Shown here: positions 1 through 5,019 of the stretch, in pieces
Layout of the letters: the number at the start of each line of letters is the position of its first letter
Position numbering within the stretch: position 1 is the first letter of the stretch
NCBI GenBank assembly: GCA_937124495.1
Contig: CAKZKZ010000762.1
Location: 1-5,158, forward strand
Length of the DNA stretch: 5,158 bases
Source: an uncultured Dokdonia sp.
Lineage (GTDB): Bacteria; Bacteroidota; Bacteroidia; Flavobacteriales; Flavobacteriaceae
Direction of reading: 5' to 3'
Program-made: the position numbers and the translations under genes
Notes under the pieces: model-generated
Database searches by the model: none
The model's input: the letters and a program-made list of their open reading frames with translations, nothing else
What the model was told of the DNA's origin: nothing

Positions 1-1
1 T

Positions 2-118
2 GATGAAGGGTACTATGAAACAGCACATAAACTAGCAAAATCATTTAAAGAAAACTTTAAAAAGTTTGAATCGTATGCTAGTGAAGAAATCATGAACGGA
101 CAACCACCATTAGGTTAG
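2..118 (+). CDS. pckA: Phosphoenolpyruvate carboxykinase (ATP), C-terminal fragment
   Basis: This is the last 38 codons of a gene that begins left of the window, ending at a TAG stop (116-118). The peptide starts DEGYYETAHKLAKSF, continues with KENFKKFESYASEEI, and ends NGQPPLG. This matches the amphipathic C-terminal helix of bacterial ATP-dependent PEP carboxykinases, which typically read like 'AxKLAxxFxxNFxKFxxxxSEEI'. The family converts oxaloacetate and ATP to PEP, CO2 and ADP in the cytoplasm, the entry step of gluconeogenesis. None of the catalytic motifs (P-loop, kinase-1a, metal ligands) lie in the window, so the call rests on the tail alone. A hairpin cluster with a good intrinsic terminator follows directly, so transcription probably ends before the next gene. 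Confidence 0.75.
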   Translation, partial: DEGYYETAHKLAKSFKENFKKFESYASEEIMNGQPPLG

Positions 119-140
119 AACATTGATGAGTTAAAATAAT

Positions 141-174
141 AAGGCTGTATAAAAAGTACTTTTTATACAGCCTT
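141..174. terminator. 34-bp perfect palindrome downstream of pckA, possible bidirectional terminator
   Basis: The sequence from AAGGCTGTATAAAAAG to CTTTTTATACAGCCTT is an exact palindrome, with a 15-16 bp stem closing on a minimal loop at the central GTAC. It begins 22 bp after the pckA stop. Each outer end finishes in only two or three T residues (173-175), so the U-tract is short. It can fold in RNA from either strand. It is most likely part of the pckA transcription end, together with the stronger terminator at 223-247. It could also be a cruciform or protein-binding site. Confidence 0.5.
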
Positions 175-180
175 TATCAT

Positions 181-207
181 AAACTATGGAGATCCTCTTT
201 ATAGTTT
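181..207. repeat. Small interrupted hairpin between the two pckA terminator candidates
   Basis: AAACTAT (181-187) pairs with ATAGTTT (201-207). Inside, GAG pairs with CTC around an ATC loop, giving a two-part stem with a small asymmetric internal loop. It lies 6 bp after the perfect palindrome and 15 bp before the next hairpin. There is no T-tract, so it is not an intrinsic terminator on its own. It may stabilise the pckA mRNA 3' end; that role is inferred from position only. Confidence 0.35.
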
Positions 208-222
208 GTTTAGGGATAAAAG

Positions 223-247
223 GCGGTTGTGAAAACAATCGCTTTTT
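223..247 (+). terminator. Intrinsic terminator (GAAA tetraloop plus T-tract) for pckA
   Basis: GCGGTTGT (223-230) pairs with ACAATCGC (235-242), with one G-U wobble, around a GAAA loop (231-234). A TTTTT run (243-247) follows immediately. An 8-bp stem with a stable tetraloop and U-tract is the classical Rho-independent terminator layout. It lies 105 bp past the pckA stop on the same strand. It is the best terminator in the window and separates pckA from the sanA-like gene. Confidence 0.7.
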
Positions 248-317
248 GTCTTTATTATGTTTTTTGAAAATAACTCGTAAATAAAAGGAGTGAAGGATAA
301 TCTTTAGTTTTATTTTT

Positions 318-354
318 CCGCTTTCGCAAACCTGCCTGTCGGCAGACAGGAGCG
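318..354. repeat. Nested flavobacterial intergenic palindromes
   Basis: CGCTTTCGC (319-327) is the left part of the common CGCTTTCGCGAAAGCG palindrome. The right part is split: AAA follows at 328-330 and AGCG at 351-354, with a 20-bp hairpin-forming block, CCTGCCTGTCGGCAGACAGG (331-350), between them. The inner block can fold two mutually exclusive ways: CCTGTC/GACAGG (loop GGCA) or CTGCC/GGCAG (loop TGTC). It differs at two positions from a perfect palindrome, CCTGCCTGCCGGCAGGCAGG. The arrangement looks like one repeat inserted into another. The link to family-wide repeats is from memory and not verified. Confidence 0.5.
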
Positions 355-421
355 TACTAAGGTTTCCTATAATGCTCTTTTTGTAACCCAAATTCGATAT
401 CCAATAATGGCTAGTTGCCAT

Positions 422-575
422 TTTTTTGCTTTGGTTAAATCGAGGCCTCTTTTAGAAAACGATGGGAGTACTGCCTTATTTAGTTTCGCTAGAATTTTGT
501 AAAAAGTCATATGGCAAAAATAAATAATAAAGAATTACCATCTAATGAAACTGTTTTCCATTACAGAATACGGGT
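422..575. other. Gene-free spacer upstream of the sanA-like gene
   Basis: The stretch between the nested palindrome and the candidate promoter is AT-rich and holds no ORF with a credible start or recognisable product on either strand. I also see no tRNA-like fold and no strong hairpin. Together with 248-317 it makes most of the roughly 360 bp between the pckA terminator and the sanA-like start. It probably carries upstream regulatory sequence only. Confidence 0.5.
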
Positions 576-583
576 TAAATTTG
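576..583 (+). promoter_or_regulatory. Candidate Bacteroidota -7 element (TAAATTTG)
   Basis: TAAATTTG matches the Bacteroidota sigma-ABfr consensus TAnnTTTG and lies 29 bp before the ATG of the sanA-like gene, a plausible spacing for a short leader. The expected TTTG-like -33 box is not clear. Only TGTTTTC (552-558) lies at about the right distance. The match is suggestive but the motif is short in AT-rich DNA. Confidence 0.35.
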
Positions 584-612
584 CTTATTTTTATAAGAAG
601 CCTTAAGATTAT

Positions 613-1245
613 ATGCGTAAAAAAATAAAGATTCTTCTGTTCTTAGTTGCGATTCCTGTACTATTCATTGTTGTTTCCAACTATGCGATAGAGTCTTATG
701 CAGAAGATAAAACGTATAATGAAGTGTCTGCTATTCAAAGAAACAAGGTTGGACTAGTGTTAGGAACTTCAAAGACATTGCAAAATGGTCATATCAATTT
801 ATACTTCAAATACAGAATCGAAGCAACCGTAGCCTTGTATAAAGGAGGTAAAATTGATTTTGTTTTAGTCAGTGGAGATAATAGTATGACTGCTTATGAT
901 GAGCCTACAGATTTTAAGGATGAGCTTATCAAGAGAGGGATTCCTGAGCATAAAATATTTTTAGATTATGCGGGGTTTAGAACCTTAGATTCTGTGATAC
1001 GCGCTAAAGAAATATTTGGTCAAGAAAAGATCACAATTATCTCCCAAGAATTCCATAATGAGCGAGCTATTTACCTTGCAGGAAAAAATGATATAGAAGC
1101 CATTGGTTTTAATGCACGAGATGTTTCTAGGCGATATGGGTTAAAGGTGCAGCTAAGAGAATATTTGGCAAGAACAAAAGTATTTTTGGATATCCTATTT
1201 GGCGTAAACCCTAAATTTTTAGGGGAGAAGATTGAGATTAAATAA
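613..1245 (+). CDS. sanA: SanA/YdcF-family (DUF218) membrane-anchored protein
   Basis: This 210-residue protein has one N-terminal hydrophobic anchor (about residues 4-24, after MRKKIK) and a single DUF218 domain facing the periplasm. Conserved SanA blocks appear in order: VGLVLGTSK (46-54), INLYFKYRIEA (61-71), VSGDN (86-90), YDEPTDFKDELI (95-106), LDYAGFRTLDSVIRA (117-131), and SQEFHNERAIYLA (144-156). PKFLGEKIEI near the end matches the PRFLG tail of E. coli SanA. In E. coli, extra sanA restores vancomycin resistance to leaky-envelope mutants, suggesting a cell-envelope role; the reaction is unknown. The ATG at 613 gives a normal signal anchor, and no Shine-Dalgarno sequence is visible. 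The gene stands alone, after pckA and convergent with the EamA gene. The family call is strong; functional equivalence is inferred. Confidence 0.85.
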   Translation: MRKKIKILLFLVAIPVLFIVVSNYAIESYAEDKTYNEVSAIQRNKVGLVLGTSKTLQNGHINLYFKYRIEATVALYKGGKIDFVLVSGDNSMTAYDEPTDFKDELIKRGIPEHKIFLDYAGFRTLDSVIRAKEIFGQEKITIISQEFHNERAIYLAGKNDIEAIGFNARDVSRRYGLKVQLREYLARTKVFLDILFGVNPKFLGEKIEIK

Positions 1246-1379
1246 TCGTTGTGTCCGACTAAGACGTAAGATTTCATTGTTACTTATTTGGGGACTAGCT
1301 GTGCATAAATATGCTTTCTTTATCTCCGTCTAAGATATTAATAATTAAATAGCTCATTAGTTAGAATGATAGAAGTTCT
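1246..1379. other. Gene-free spacer downstream of the sanA-like gene
   Basis: No credible ORF, RNA fold or strong terminator is visible immediately after the sanA-like stop (1243-1245). The minus-strand open frame here is the shadow of the sanA-like 3' end. If the gene has an intrinsic terminator, the first candidates are the hairpins at 1407-1424 or 1484-1530, more than 150 bp away. Confidence 0.45.
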
Positions 1380-1424
1380 CTCCTAGAAAGGTGTTGTTTT
1401 GAGCTTCCCTCCTAGAAAGGAGGG
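1380..1424. repeat. Paired CTCCTAGAAAGG repeats, second copy a GC-rich hairpin
   Basis: CTCCTAGAAAGG occurs at 1380-1391 and again at 1409-1420, with a 17-bp spacer. The second copy sits in a perfect hairpin, CCCTCCT (1407-1413) against AGGAGGG (1418-1424), with loop AGAA. The first copy can form only the core CCT/AGG part, because its right flank has diverged to GTG. AGGAGG-like text recurs at 1431-1435. This looks like a local duplication or two insertions of a short intergenic palindrome. No T-tract follows, so it is a poor intrinsic terminator. Confidence 0.5.
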
Positions 1425-1483
1425 ATTGAAGGAGGTGTTATGCTATAGATTACCTAAATCATGTTAGTATAGATATCATATTT

Positions 1484-1530
1484 CTAAAATAGAATAGTGT
1501 TCTATTTTGGAGTACTACGCTATTTTTTGT
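1484..1530 (+). terminator. Weak terminator-like pair of overlapping hairpins
   Basis: CTAAAATAGAA (1484-1494) pairs with TTCTATTTTGG (1500-1510) around a 5-nt loop. An overlapping alternative pairs AATAGTG (1493-1499) with CGCTATT (1519-1525), followed by further T residues through 1528. The second form has terminator layout but a weak AT-rich stem and a 19-nt loop. It could end transcripts from the sanA-like gene 240 bp upstream. The two folds exclude each other, but I see no gene that such a switch would control. Confidence 0.25.
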
Positions 1531-1544
1531 ATCTGAATATGTCT

Positions 1545-1624
1545 TTTCCCCAACCCTTAAGGGTGGACATATTTTCATAGGATTAAGCAATTCAAAATTT
1601 TTGCTCCCTTTAGGGTTGGGGAAA
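1545..1624. mobile_element. 80-bp MITE-like element with 19-bp inverted ends
   Basis: TTTCCCCAACCCTTAAGGG (1545-1563) and CCCTTTAGGGTTGGGGAAA (1606-1624) are inverted repeats of 19 bp with one mismatch, enclosing 42 bp of AT-rich, non-coding DNA. The size and the near-perfect ends resemble a miniature inverted-repeat element or a REP-type palindromic repeat. No clear target-site duplication is visible outside the arms, and there is no transposase. A long hairpin serving as a bidirectional terminator between the convergent sanA-like and EamA genes is the alternative. Confidence 0.4.
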
Positions 1625-1660
1625 CAAAAAGTTTGGCAATGGAAAAGGTTGAATTTTTAG

Positions 1661-1747
1661 CTATGTGGTTTTACTTTTCTTATTAACTAAGTATACACCG
1701 CCTATAATTACTAAAGAAGCAAAAAGCTGTGTGATCGTAAATTTTTC
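1661..1747 (-). pseudogene. Orphan copy A of the EamA transporter C-terminus (28 codons plus stop)
   Basis: Read on the minus strand, this 87-nt segment encodes EKFTITQLFASLVIIGG then VYLVNKKSKTT and a TAG stop. It is residue for residue identical to positions 267-294 of the intact EamA gene at 1998-2882. Its five nucleotide differences from that gene are all synonymous third-position changes. Upstream, the open frame soon meets a TAA and there is no ATG or conserved EamA sequence, so this is a tail remnant, not a gene. It covers the last transmembrane helix (TM10) and the cytoplasmic end. Homology on the far side stops a few bases after the stop codon, marking the outer edge of the array. 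Confidence 0.8.
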
Positions 1748-1769
1748 ATGATTGATATTAGTACGGAAA

Positions 1770-1814
1770 GTGTATTCTTATTTTGGTTTAAAAAATCTCC
1801 AAAATAAAATACAC
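1770..1814. terminator. Conserved AT-rich hairpin in array spacer A
   Basis: GTGTATTCTTATTTTGG (1770-1786) pairs with CCAAAATAAAATACAC (1799-1814), leaving one unpaired C (1777) and a 12-nt loop. It sits just downstream of orphan copy B on the minus strand, in the same place as the hairpin behind the intact gene. Compared with that hairpin, one stem pair is changed on both sides (GTG/CAC here, GTA/TAC there), which preserves pairing. It is probably an inherited transcription-end hairpin. Confidence 0.5.
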
Positions 1815-1829
1815 AACCACCCCGTTTAG

Positions 1830-1916
1830 CTATGTGGTTTTACTTTTTTTATTGACTAAGTACACTCCGCTAATAATCACTAAAGAAGCAAAAAGCTGTG
1901 TGATCGTAAATTTTTC
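1830..1916 (-). pseudogene. Orphan copy B of the EamA transporter C-terminus (28 codons plus stop)
   Basis: The minus strand encodes EKFTITQLFASLVIISG then VYLVNKKSKTT and TAG. This is the intact gene's tail with one substitution (Gly282 to Ser, GGC to AGC). Seven further nucleotide differences are all synonymous. The frame is not preceded by EamA coding sequence or a start. Relative to copy A, a 1-nt deletion lies just before the GAA codon, so even the flanking frame is not maintained. It is non-functional as a transporter and best read as the surviving 3' end of a divergent allele. Confidence 0.8.
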
Positions 1917-1937
1917 AAGTTGATATTAGTACGGAAA

Positions 1938-2007
1938 GTATATTCTTATTTTGGGTCAAAAAATATCCAAAATAAAATATACAACCACCCCGTTTAGCTA
2001 TGTGGTT
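1938..2007 (-). terminator. Hairpins at the end of the intact EamA gene
   Basis: On the minus strand, AACCAC and GTGGTT (plus positions 2002-2007 and 1983-1988) form a 6-bp stem that spans the EamA stop codon with a 13-nt loop. Immediately after comes a longer AT-rich hairpin, plus-strand GTATATTCTTATTTTGG (1938-1954) against CCAAAATAAAATATAC (1967-1982), with a 12-nt loop. The GTGGTT arm is followed in the transcript by a T-rich segment. Together they are the likely transcription end for the EamA gene, though neither is a textbook GC-rich intrinsic terminator. Confidence 0.45.
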
Positions 2008-2882
2008 TTACTTTTTTTATTGACTAAGTATACACCGCCTATAATTACTAAAGAAGCAAAAAGCTGTGTAATTGTGAATTTTTCATAATCTAATACGCCC
2101 CACATGACGGAAATGATGGGCATTAGATAGGTGACTGATGAGGCAAATACAGGATTGCTTATTTGCACTAATTTGTTGAACATCACTTTTGCCATAGCTG
2201 TTCCAAAAAGAGCGAGGATCACAATATATCCTATAGAAACCTGTACTTCTGGTGTTTGTAATAAATCTGCACTAAAAAAGTCTGAATACACCAATAAAAT
2301 AATAGCGGGAGGGATGAGAAGAATAAAGTTTCCAGTAGCAATAGCGACAGCAGATATATCTTGCATATAACGTTTAATAATATTTACATTAAGTGCATAC
2401 ATAAACCCAGCGATGATAACCAATAAGGCATACCAGTAATTTTGATTAGGATTAATACTAGCTCCGATGAGAATAAGCGCTGTTGCTCCGCCTAAACCTA
2501 TTAAGACCCCCACTAGTTGACGTTTTAAAAATGTAGCTCCGAATATGGTCAAACCTAATAAAAGGGTGAGTAAGGGTACGCTAGAGTTTAATATAGCAGC
2601 GATAGCACTATCTATTTCTGTTTCTGCATAGGCAAATAGAAATACAGGAAGTCCAGTTCCTAAAATACCAGAAATGACAATCCATTTCCATTCAGACTTT
2701 TTGATAGTGCGTAAGCTCTTCCAGCCTATAAGTAATAAGAAAAATGCGGTAAATAAAATGCGTAAAGCTCCGAGTTGGATAGGTGTAAGGCCTACGAGTC
2801 CTTTTTTAATAAGTATAAAAGAACTCCCCCAAATGATGGATAAAACAACTAGGTAAATCCATTTTAACGTACTGTTTTGCAT
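1998..2882 (-). CDS. DMT-superfamily EamA-type permease
   Basis: The 294-residue product has ten predicted transmembrane helices (about 8-27, 33-53, 66-84, 93-111, 119-140, 149-168, 177-199, 214-233, 242-262, 270-287) in two EamA repeats, the normal length and design of the drug/metabolite transporter superfamily. Family marks include WGSSFILIKKG (18-28), LTPIQLGALRILFTAF (32-47), an Ala-Ile-rich TM4 around 93-99, SVPLLTLLLG (101-110), and in the second repeat SSVTYLMPIISVMWG (248-262). Lys-rich SKTT ends the protein in the cytoplasm. It is an inner-membrane permease or exporter; the substrate cannot be read from sequence. It starts at an ATG (2880-2882) without a Shine-Dalgarno sequence, 223 bp after gldD, probably as its own transcription unit. 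Its last 28 codons are repeated twice downstream. Confidence 0.9.
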   Translation of the reverse strand: MQNSTLKWIYLVVLSIIWGSSFILIKKGLVGLTPIQLGALRILFTAFFLLLIGWKSLRTIKKSEWKWIVISGILGTGLPVFLFAYAETEIDSAIAAILNSSVPLLTLLLGLTIFGATFLKRQLVGVLIGLGGATALILIGASINPNQNYWYALLVIIAGFMYALNVNIIKRYMQDISAVAIATGNFILLIPPAIILLVYSDFFSADLLQTPEVQVSIGYIVILALFGTAMAKVMFNKLVQISNPVFASSVTYLMPIISVMWGVLDYEKFTITQLFASLVIIGGVYLVNKKSKTT

Positions 2883-3084
2883 CGCAAAATTTTAGGTACG
2901 CAAAGTTCGGTAATTCCTTGATAAGTTTGTGCGTTTATATGTTTAAAAGTTGATTGTTTCGTAGAATAGGATGCAATGTCTTATTATTCAAGATCGTGGC
3001 AAGAAAATAATACTGTATTCACGAGTGCTTTAGTGGTGGGTATGCTTTAACGCTTCGCTCTCTCGGTGATCGTGAATCTCACAA

Positions 3085-3106
3085 GTTCGATTTCGCGAAA
3101 GCGAAC
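3085..3106. repeat. CGCTTTCGCGAAA-type palindrome abutting the gldD stop
   Basis: GTTCGATTTCGCGAAAGCGA plus AC is a 22-bp palindrome with a single mismatched pair. It shares the CGCTTTCGC core (minus strand, plus positions 3095-3103) with the nested repeat at 319-327. It overlaps the last base of the gldD stop codon, so it would form a hairpin at the 3' end of the ssb-gldE-gldD transcript. No T-tract follows on the minus strand. It may serve as an mRNA-end stabiliser or weak terminator. The rest of 2883-3084 holds no gene that I can see. Confidence 0.5.
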
Positions 3107-3672
3107 TAATCCTCTTCTTTCCAAGAAATGGTTTCCATAAGATGACGTATATCGTTTTTGAGATATACAGCAGCAGGGTAAATGCTATCGTAATTTGGTT
3201 TTACATTAAAATAAATAGAACCTGTTATAAAATGTTGGACACTATCTGTTACATAAAATTGTGATTGAGAAGCGGCATTACCTCGTACATCGTAAAACAT
3301 ACCATATACGTTTTGTGGTTCATTTATGTACTTCTCTTCAATGATATCATCAGCTTTGATGACATGTTCATACGTAAGTTTTTGAGCATCTTTTAATAAC
3401 GTATTTATATTATTATCTACTTTTCTGTAGGTTAGAAATACGGTACCATTAAGACTTGGATAATTGATGGTGGCAGAACAATTACCCTTAAAAGAGGCAG
3501 CACTTATATAATTGTTCTCAAAACTATAGCTACAATCTGAAGGAGTGGTTACATAGCTAGCTTTAGGATACGTTAAGCTTAAAAAAGCTTCAGGTTTAGG
3601 TAAGACATCACTACCACAGGAAATAAGTACTGTGCAACAGATGATGCTATATAAGTAAGAGCGTATGGTCAA
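3106..3672 (-). CDS. gldD: Gliding motility lipoprotein GldD
   Basis: The 188-residue product has a lipoprotein signal: MTIRSYLYSIICCTV, then lipobox LISC with Cys19 as the predicted lipidated residue, followed by GSDVLPKP. Downstream motifs fit GldD: LPKPEAFLSL (24-33), YPSLNGTVFLTYR (71-83), and a C-terminal block with HFITGSIYF (147-155), DSIYPA (162-167) and DIRHLMETISWK (174-185). In Flavobacterium johnsoniae GldD is required for gliding motility; its biochemical role is unknown. The start is TTG (3670-3672), sharing a TTGA overlap with the gldE stop (4-nt overlap). An in-frame TAA lies about 15 bases upstream and no ATG precedes the signal peptide, so TTG is the only reasonable start. 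Translational coupling to gldE is likely. Presence of gldD alone does not prove that the cell glides. Confidence 0.9.
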   Translation of the reverse strand: MTIRSYLYSIICCTVLISCGSDVLPKPEAFLSLTYPKASYVTTPSDCSYSFENNYISAASFKGNCSATINYPSLNGTVFLTYRKVDNNINTLLKDAQKLTYEHVIKADDIIEEKYINEPQNVYGMFYDVRGNAASQSQFYVTDSVQHFITGSIYFNVKPNYDSIYPAAVYLKNDIRHLMETISWKEED

Positions 3673-4991
3673 GGCTGTATGGTAAATTTAATTTGTTTAA
3701 TGCGCTTTTTGTCTATCGCTTCAACGGTAAACGTATATTTATTGTGTTTTATTACTTCATTTTTTCTAGGGAAGCCTCCAGATATTTCTAATATGAAACC
3801 AGCAATGGTCTCAGCTTCTCCCTTTCGAGCTTCAAATACAGTGTCATCTTCGAGATGAATAATGCGATAAAAATCTTTTAAAGATGTTTTTCCGTCAAAA
3901 ACATAATTAGAATCATCTATTTTGGTGTATATGATATCTTCATCATCAAACTCATCACTGATATCGCCTACAATTTCTTCAATAATATCTTCTAAAGTAA
4001 TGATTCCGCTGGTCCCTCCATACTCATCTACAACAATAGCAAGATGATTTTTCTTCTCTTTAAACTCGGCAAGTAGGTCGTCTAGTTTTTTGTTTTCTGG
4101 CACAAAATTGGGCTCCCTTAATAAAGAGGTCCAATCAAATTCTTTATCAGATAGATGAGGTAGTAAATCTTTTACATATAAAATACCTACGACGGTATCG
4201 ATACTCTCTTCATATACAGGAATACGAGAATATCCTTTGGTCTTTATATGTTCTAATATAGCCGTGTAAGAATCTTCTTTGTTAAGGGCAAATACATCCA
4301 TACGAGGCCGCATCACTTGTTTTGTGTCTGTGTTCCCAAAAGCAACAATACCTTGTAATATCTTTTGTTCCTCTTTGGTGGTGTCTCCTTCGCTAGTAAG
4401 TTCAAGTGCTTGTGAAAGCTGATCTACATTAAATTTTGATTTCTGATCTCCAAGCGTATCGTGTATAAGCAATGTGATATATCGCATAGGGCCACTCAAA
4501 GGAGTAAATATCACATCTAGAAAACGAAGTGGGAATGCCATGAAACTAGCAAATTTCTTGTTGTTCCTACTTGCATAAATCTTAGGTAAAATCTCACCAA
4601 AGAGTAAAATCAAAAACGTAATGATGATTACCTCTATGATAAATTTTACAGAAAACCCCCAAAGCGTCGCTTGAATGTCGCTAAATAAAATCTCGCCAAG
4701 ACTCGCAAAAAGCAATACAATAGCAATGTTTATAGTGTTGTTTGCTACTAATATGGTGGCTAATAATTTTTTTGGTTTTTGTAATAGCCTTGCAACCATT
4801 TTTAGTCTAGGATTTTCTTGATCTGATGTCTCAGTTTCTTCTAAATCTGTAAGTGTTAATGAAAAAAACGCCACTTCTGCACCACTGATGAGTGCTGAGC
4901 ATGCAAGTAAGAGTATGAGCAAAATACTGCTTATCAGTACAGAGCTATCAAAAGCGAGTAGTATAAGTAAGGGTTCAGGGTCAGGATCCAA
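3669..4991 (-). CDS. gldE: Gliding motility-associated membrane protein GldE (CNNM/CBS/CorC-HlyC)
   Basis: The 440-residue product begins MDPDPEP, with a CNNM/DUF21 membrane domain (about 18-175). Visible elements are helices near 18-36, 76-100 and 115-135, SGAEVAFFSL (36-45), and GEILPKIYA (132-140). A CBS pair follows (about 227-345), marked by VMRPRMDVFAL (226-236), YSRIPVYEE (254-262) and VVDEYGGTSGIITLEDIIEE (320-339). A CorC/HlyC domain ends it (about 356-440). Relatives include magnesium/cobalt efflux proteins; in flavobacteria this architecture beside gldD is GldE. Transport is not demonstrated by sequence. The start is TTG (4989-4991); an in-frame TAA lies 6 bases upstream and the first internal Met is residue 65, inside the membrane domain. 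It lies 28 bp after ssb and overlaps gldD, so the three genes are probably co-transcribed. Confidence 0.9.
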   Translation of the reverse strand: MDPDPEPLLILLAFDSSVLISSILLILLLACSALISGAEVAFFSLTLTDLEETETSDQENPRLKMVARLLQKPKKLLATILVANNTINIAIVLLFASLGEILFSDIQATLWGFSVKFIIEVIIITFLILLFGEILPKIYASRNNKKFASFMAFPLRFLDVIFTPLSGPMRYITLLIHDTLGDQKSKFNVDQLSQALELTSEGDTTKEEQKILQGIVAFGNTDTKQVMRPRMDVFALNKEDSYTAILEHIKTKGYSRIPVYEESIDTVVGILYVKDLLPHLSDKEFDWTSLLREPNFVPENKKLDDLLAEFKEKKNHLAIVVDEYGGTSGIITLEDIIEEIVGDISDEFDDEDIIYTKIDDSNYVFDGKTSLKDFYRIIHLEDDTVFEARKGEAETIAGFILEISGGFPRKNEVIKHNKYTFTVEAIDKKRIKQIKFTIQP

Positions 4992-5019
4992 TCGTCTTTA
5001 AGTTCGTTATACGTAGTTT

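Larger units (their letters stand above)
1661..2084 (-). repeat. 168-169 bp tandem array built from the EamA gene 3' end
   Basis: The same 87-nt gene tail occurs three times with stops at 1661, 1830 and 1998, giving periods of 169 and 168 bp. The third copy is the real end of the intact gene. The spacers (1748-1829 and 1917-1997, 82 and 81 bp) are also homologous to each other; each contains TGATATTAGTACGGAAAG, a long AT-rich hairpin and AACCACCCCGTTTAG. The array is therefore two full tail-plus-spacer units and one terminal tail. Divergence within it is mostly synonymous (9 of 10 variable tail positions). Confidence 0.85.

Noticed and set aside
131..421. Minus-strand 96-codon open frame downstream of pckA
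   Set aside because: It runs through the pckA terminator hairpins and the nested palindromic repeat, has low-complexity composition, and resembles no protein family I recognise. It is most likely a chance open frame.
1071..1277. Minus-strand 68-codon open frame
   Set aside because: It is antisense to the conserved 3' half of the sanA-like gene and has no family features.
1431..1448. GGAGG followed by an ATG, looking like a ribosome site with a start codon
   Set aside because: The frame is ATG CTA TAG, two codons only, and strong Shine-Dalgarno sequences are not used by the neighbouring genes. The GGAGG belongs to the palindromic repeat context.
1661..2084. The tandem array as a CRISPR or CRISPR-like locus
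   Set aside because: There are only two and a half units of 168-169 bp, the units are diverged gene tails, the spacers are homologous to each other, and no cas gene is present.
2131..2370. Plus-strand 79-codon open frame
   Set aside because: It is the antisense shadow of the EamA permease coding region, which has clear transmembrane and family features.
2674..2856. Plus-strand 60-codon open frame
   Set aside because: It lies entirely antisense to the first part of the EamA permease and has no recognisable content.
2883..2960. Possible promoter for the EamA gene (GAACTTTG on the minus strand)
   Set aside because: It lacks the TA of the TAnnTTTG consensus and has no TTG-type -33 box at the right distance, so support is too weak.
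3017..3077. Inverted repeat ATTCACGA / TCGTGAAT between gldD and the EamA gene
   Set aside because: The arms are 8 bp with a 45-bp loop and have no T-tract. This is within what chance gives in such a spacer, so I did not call an operator or terminator.
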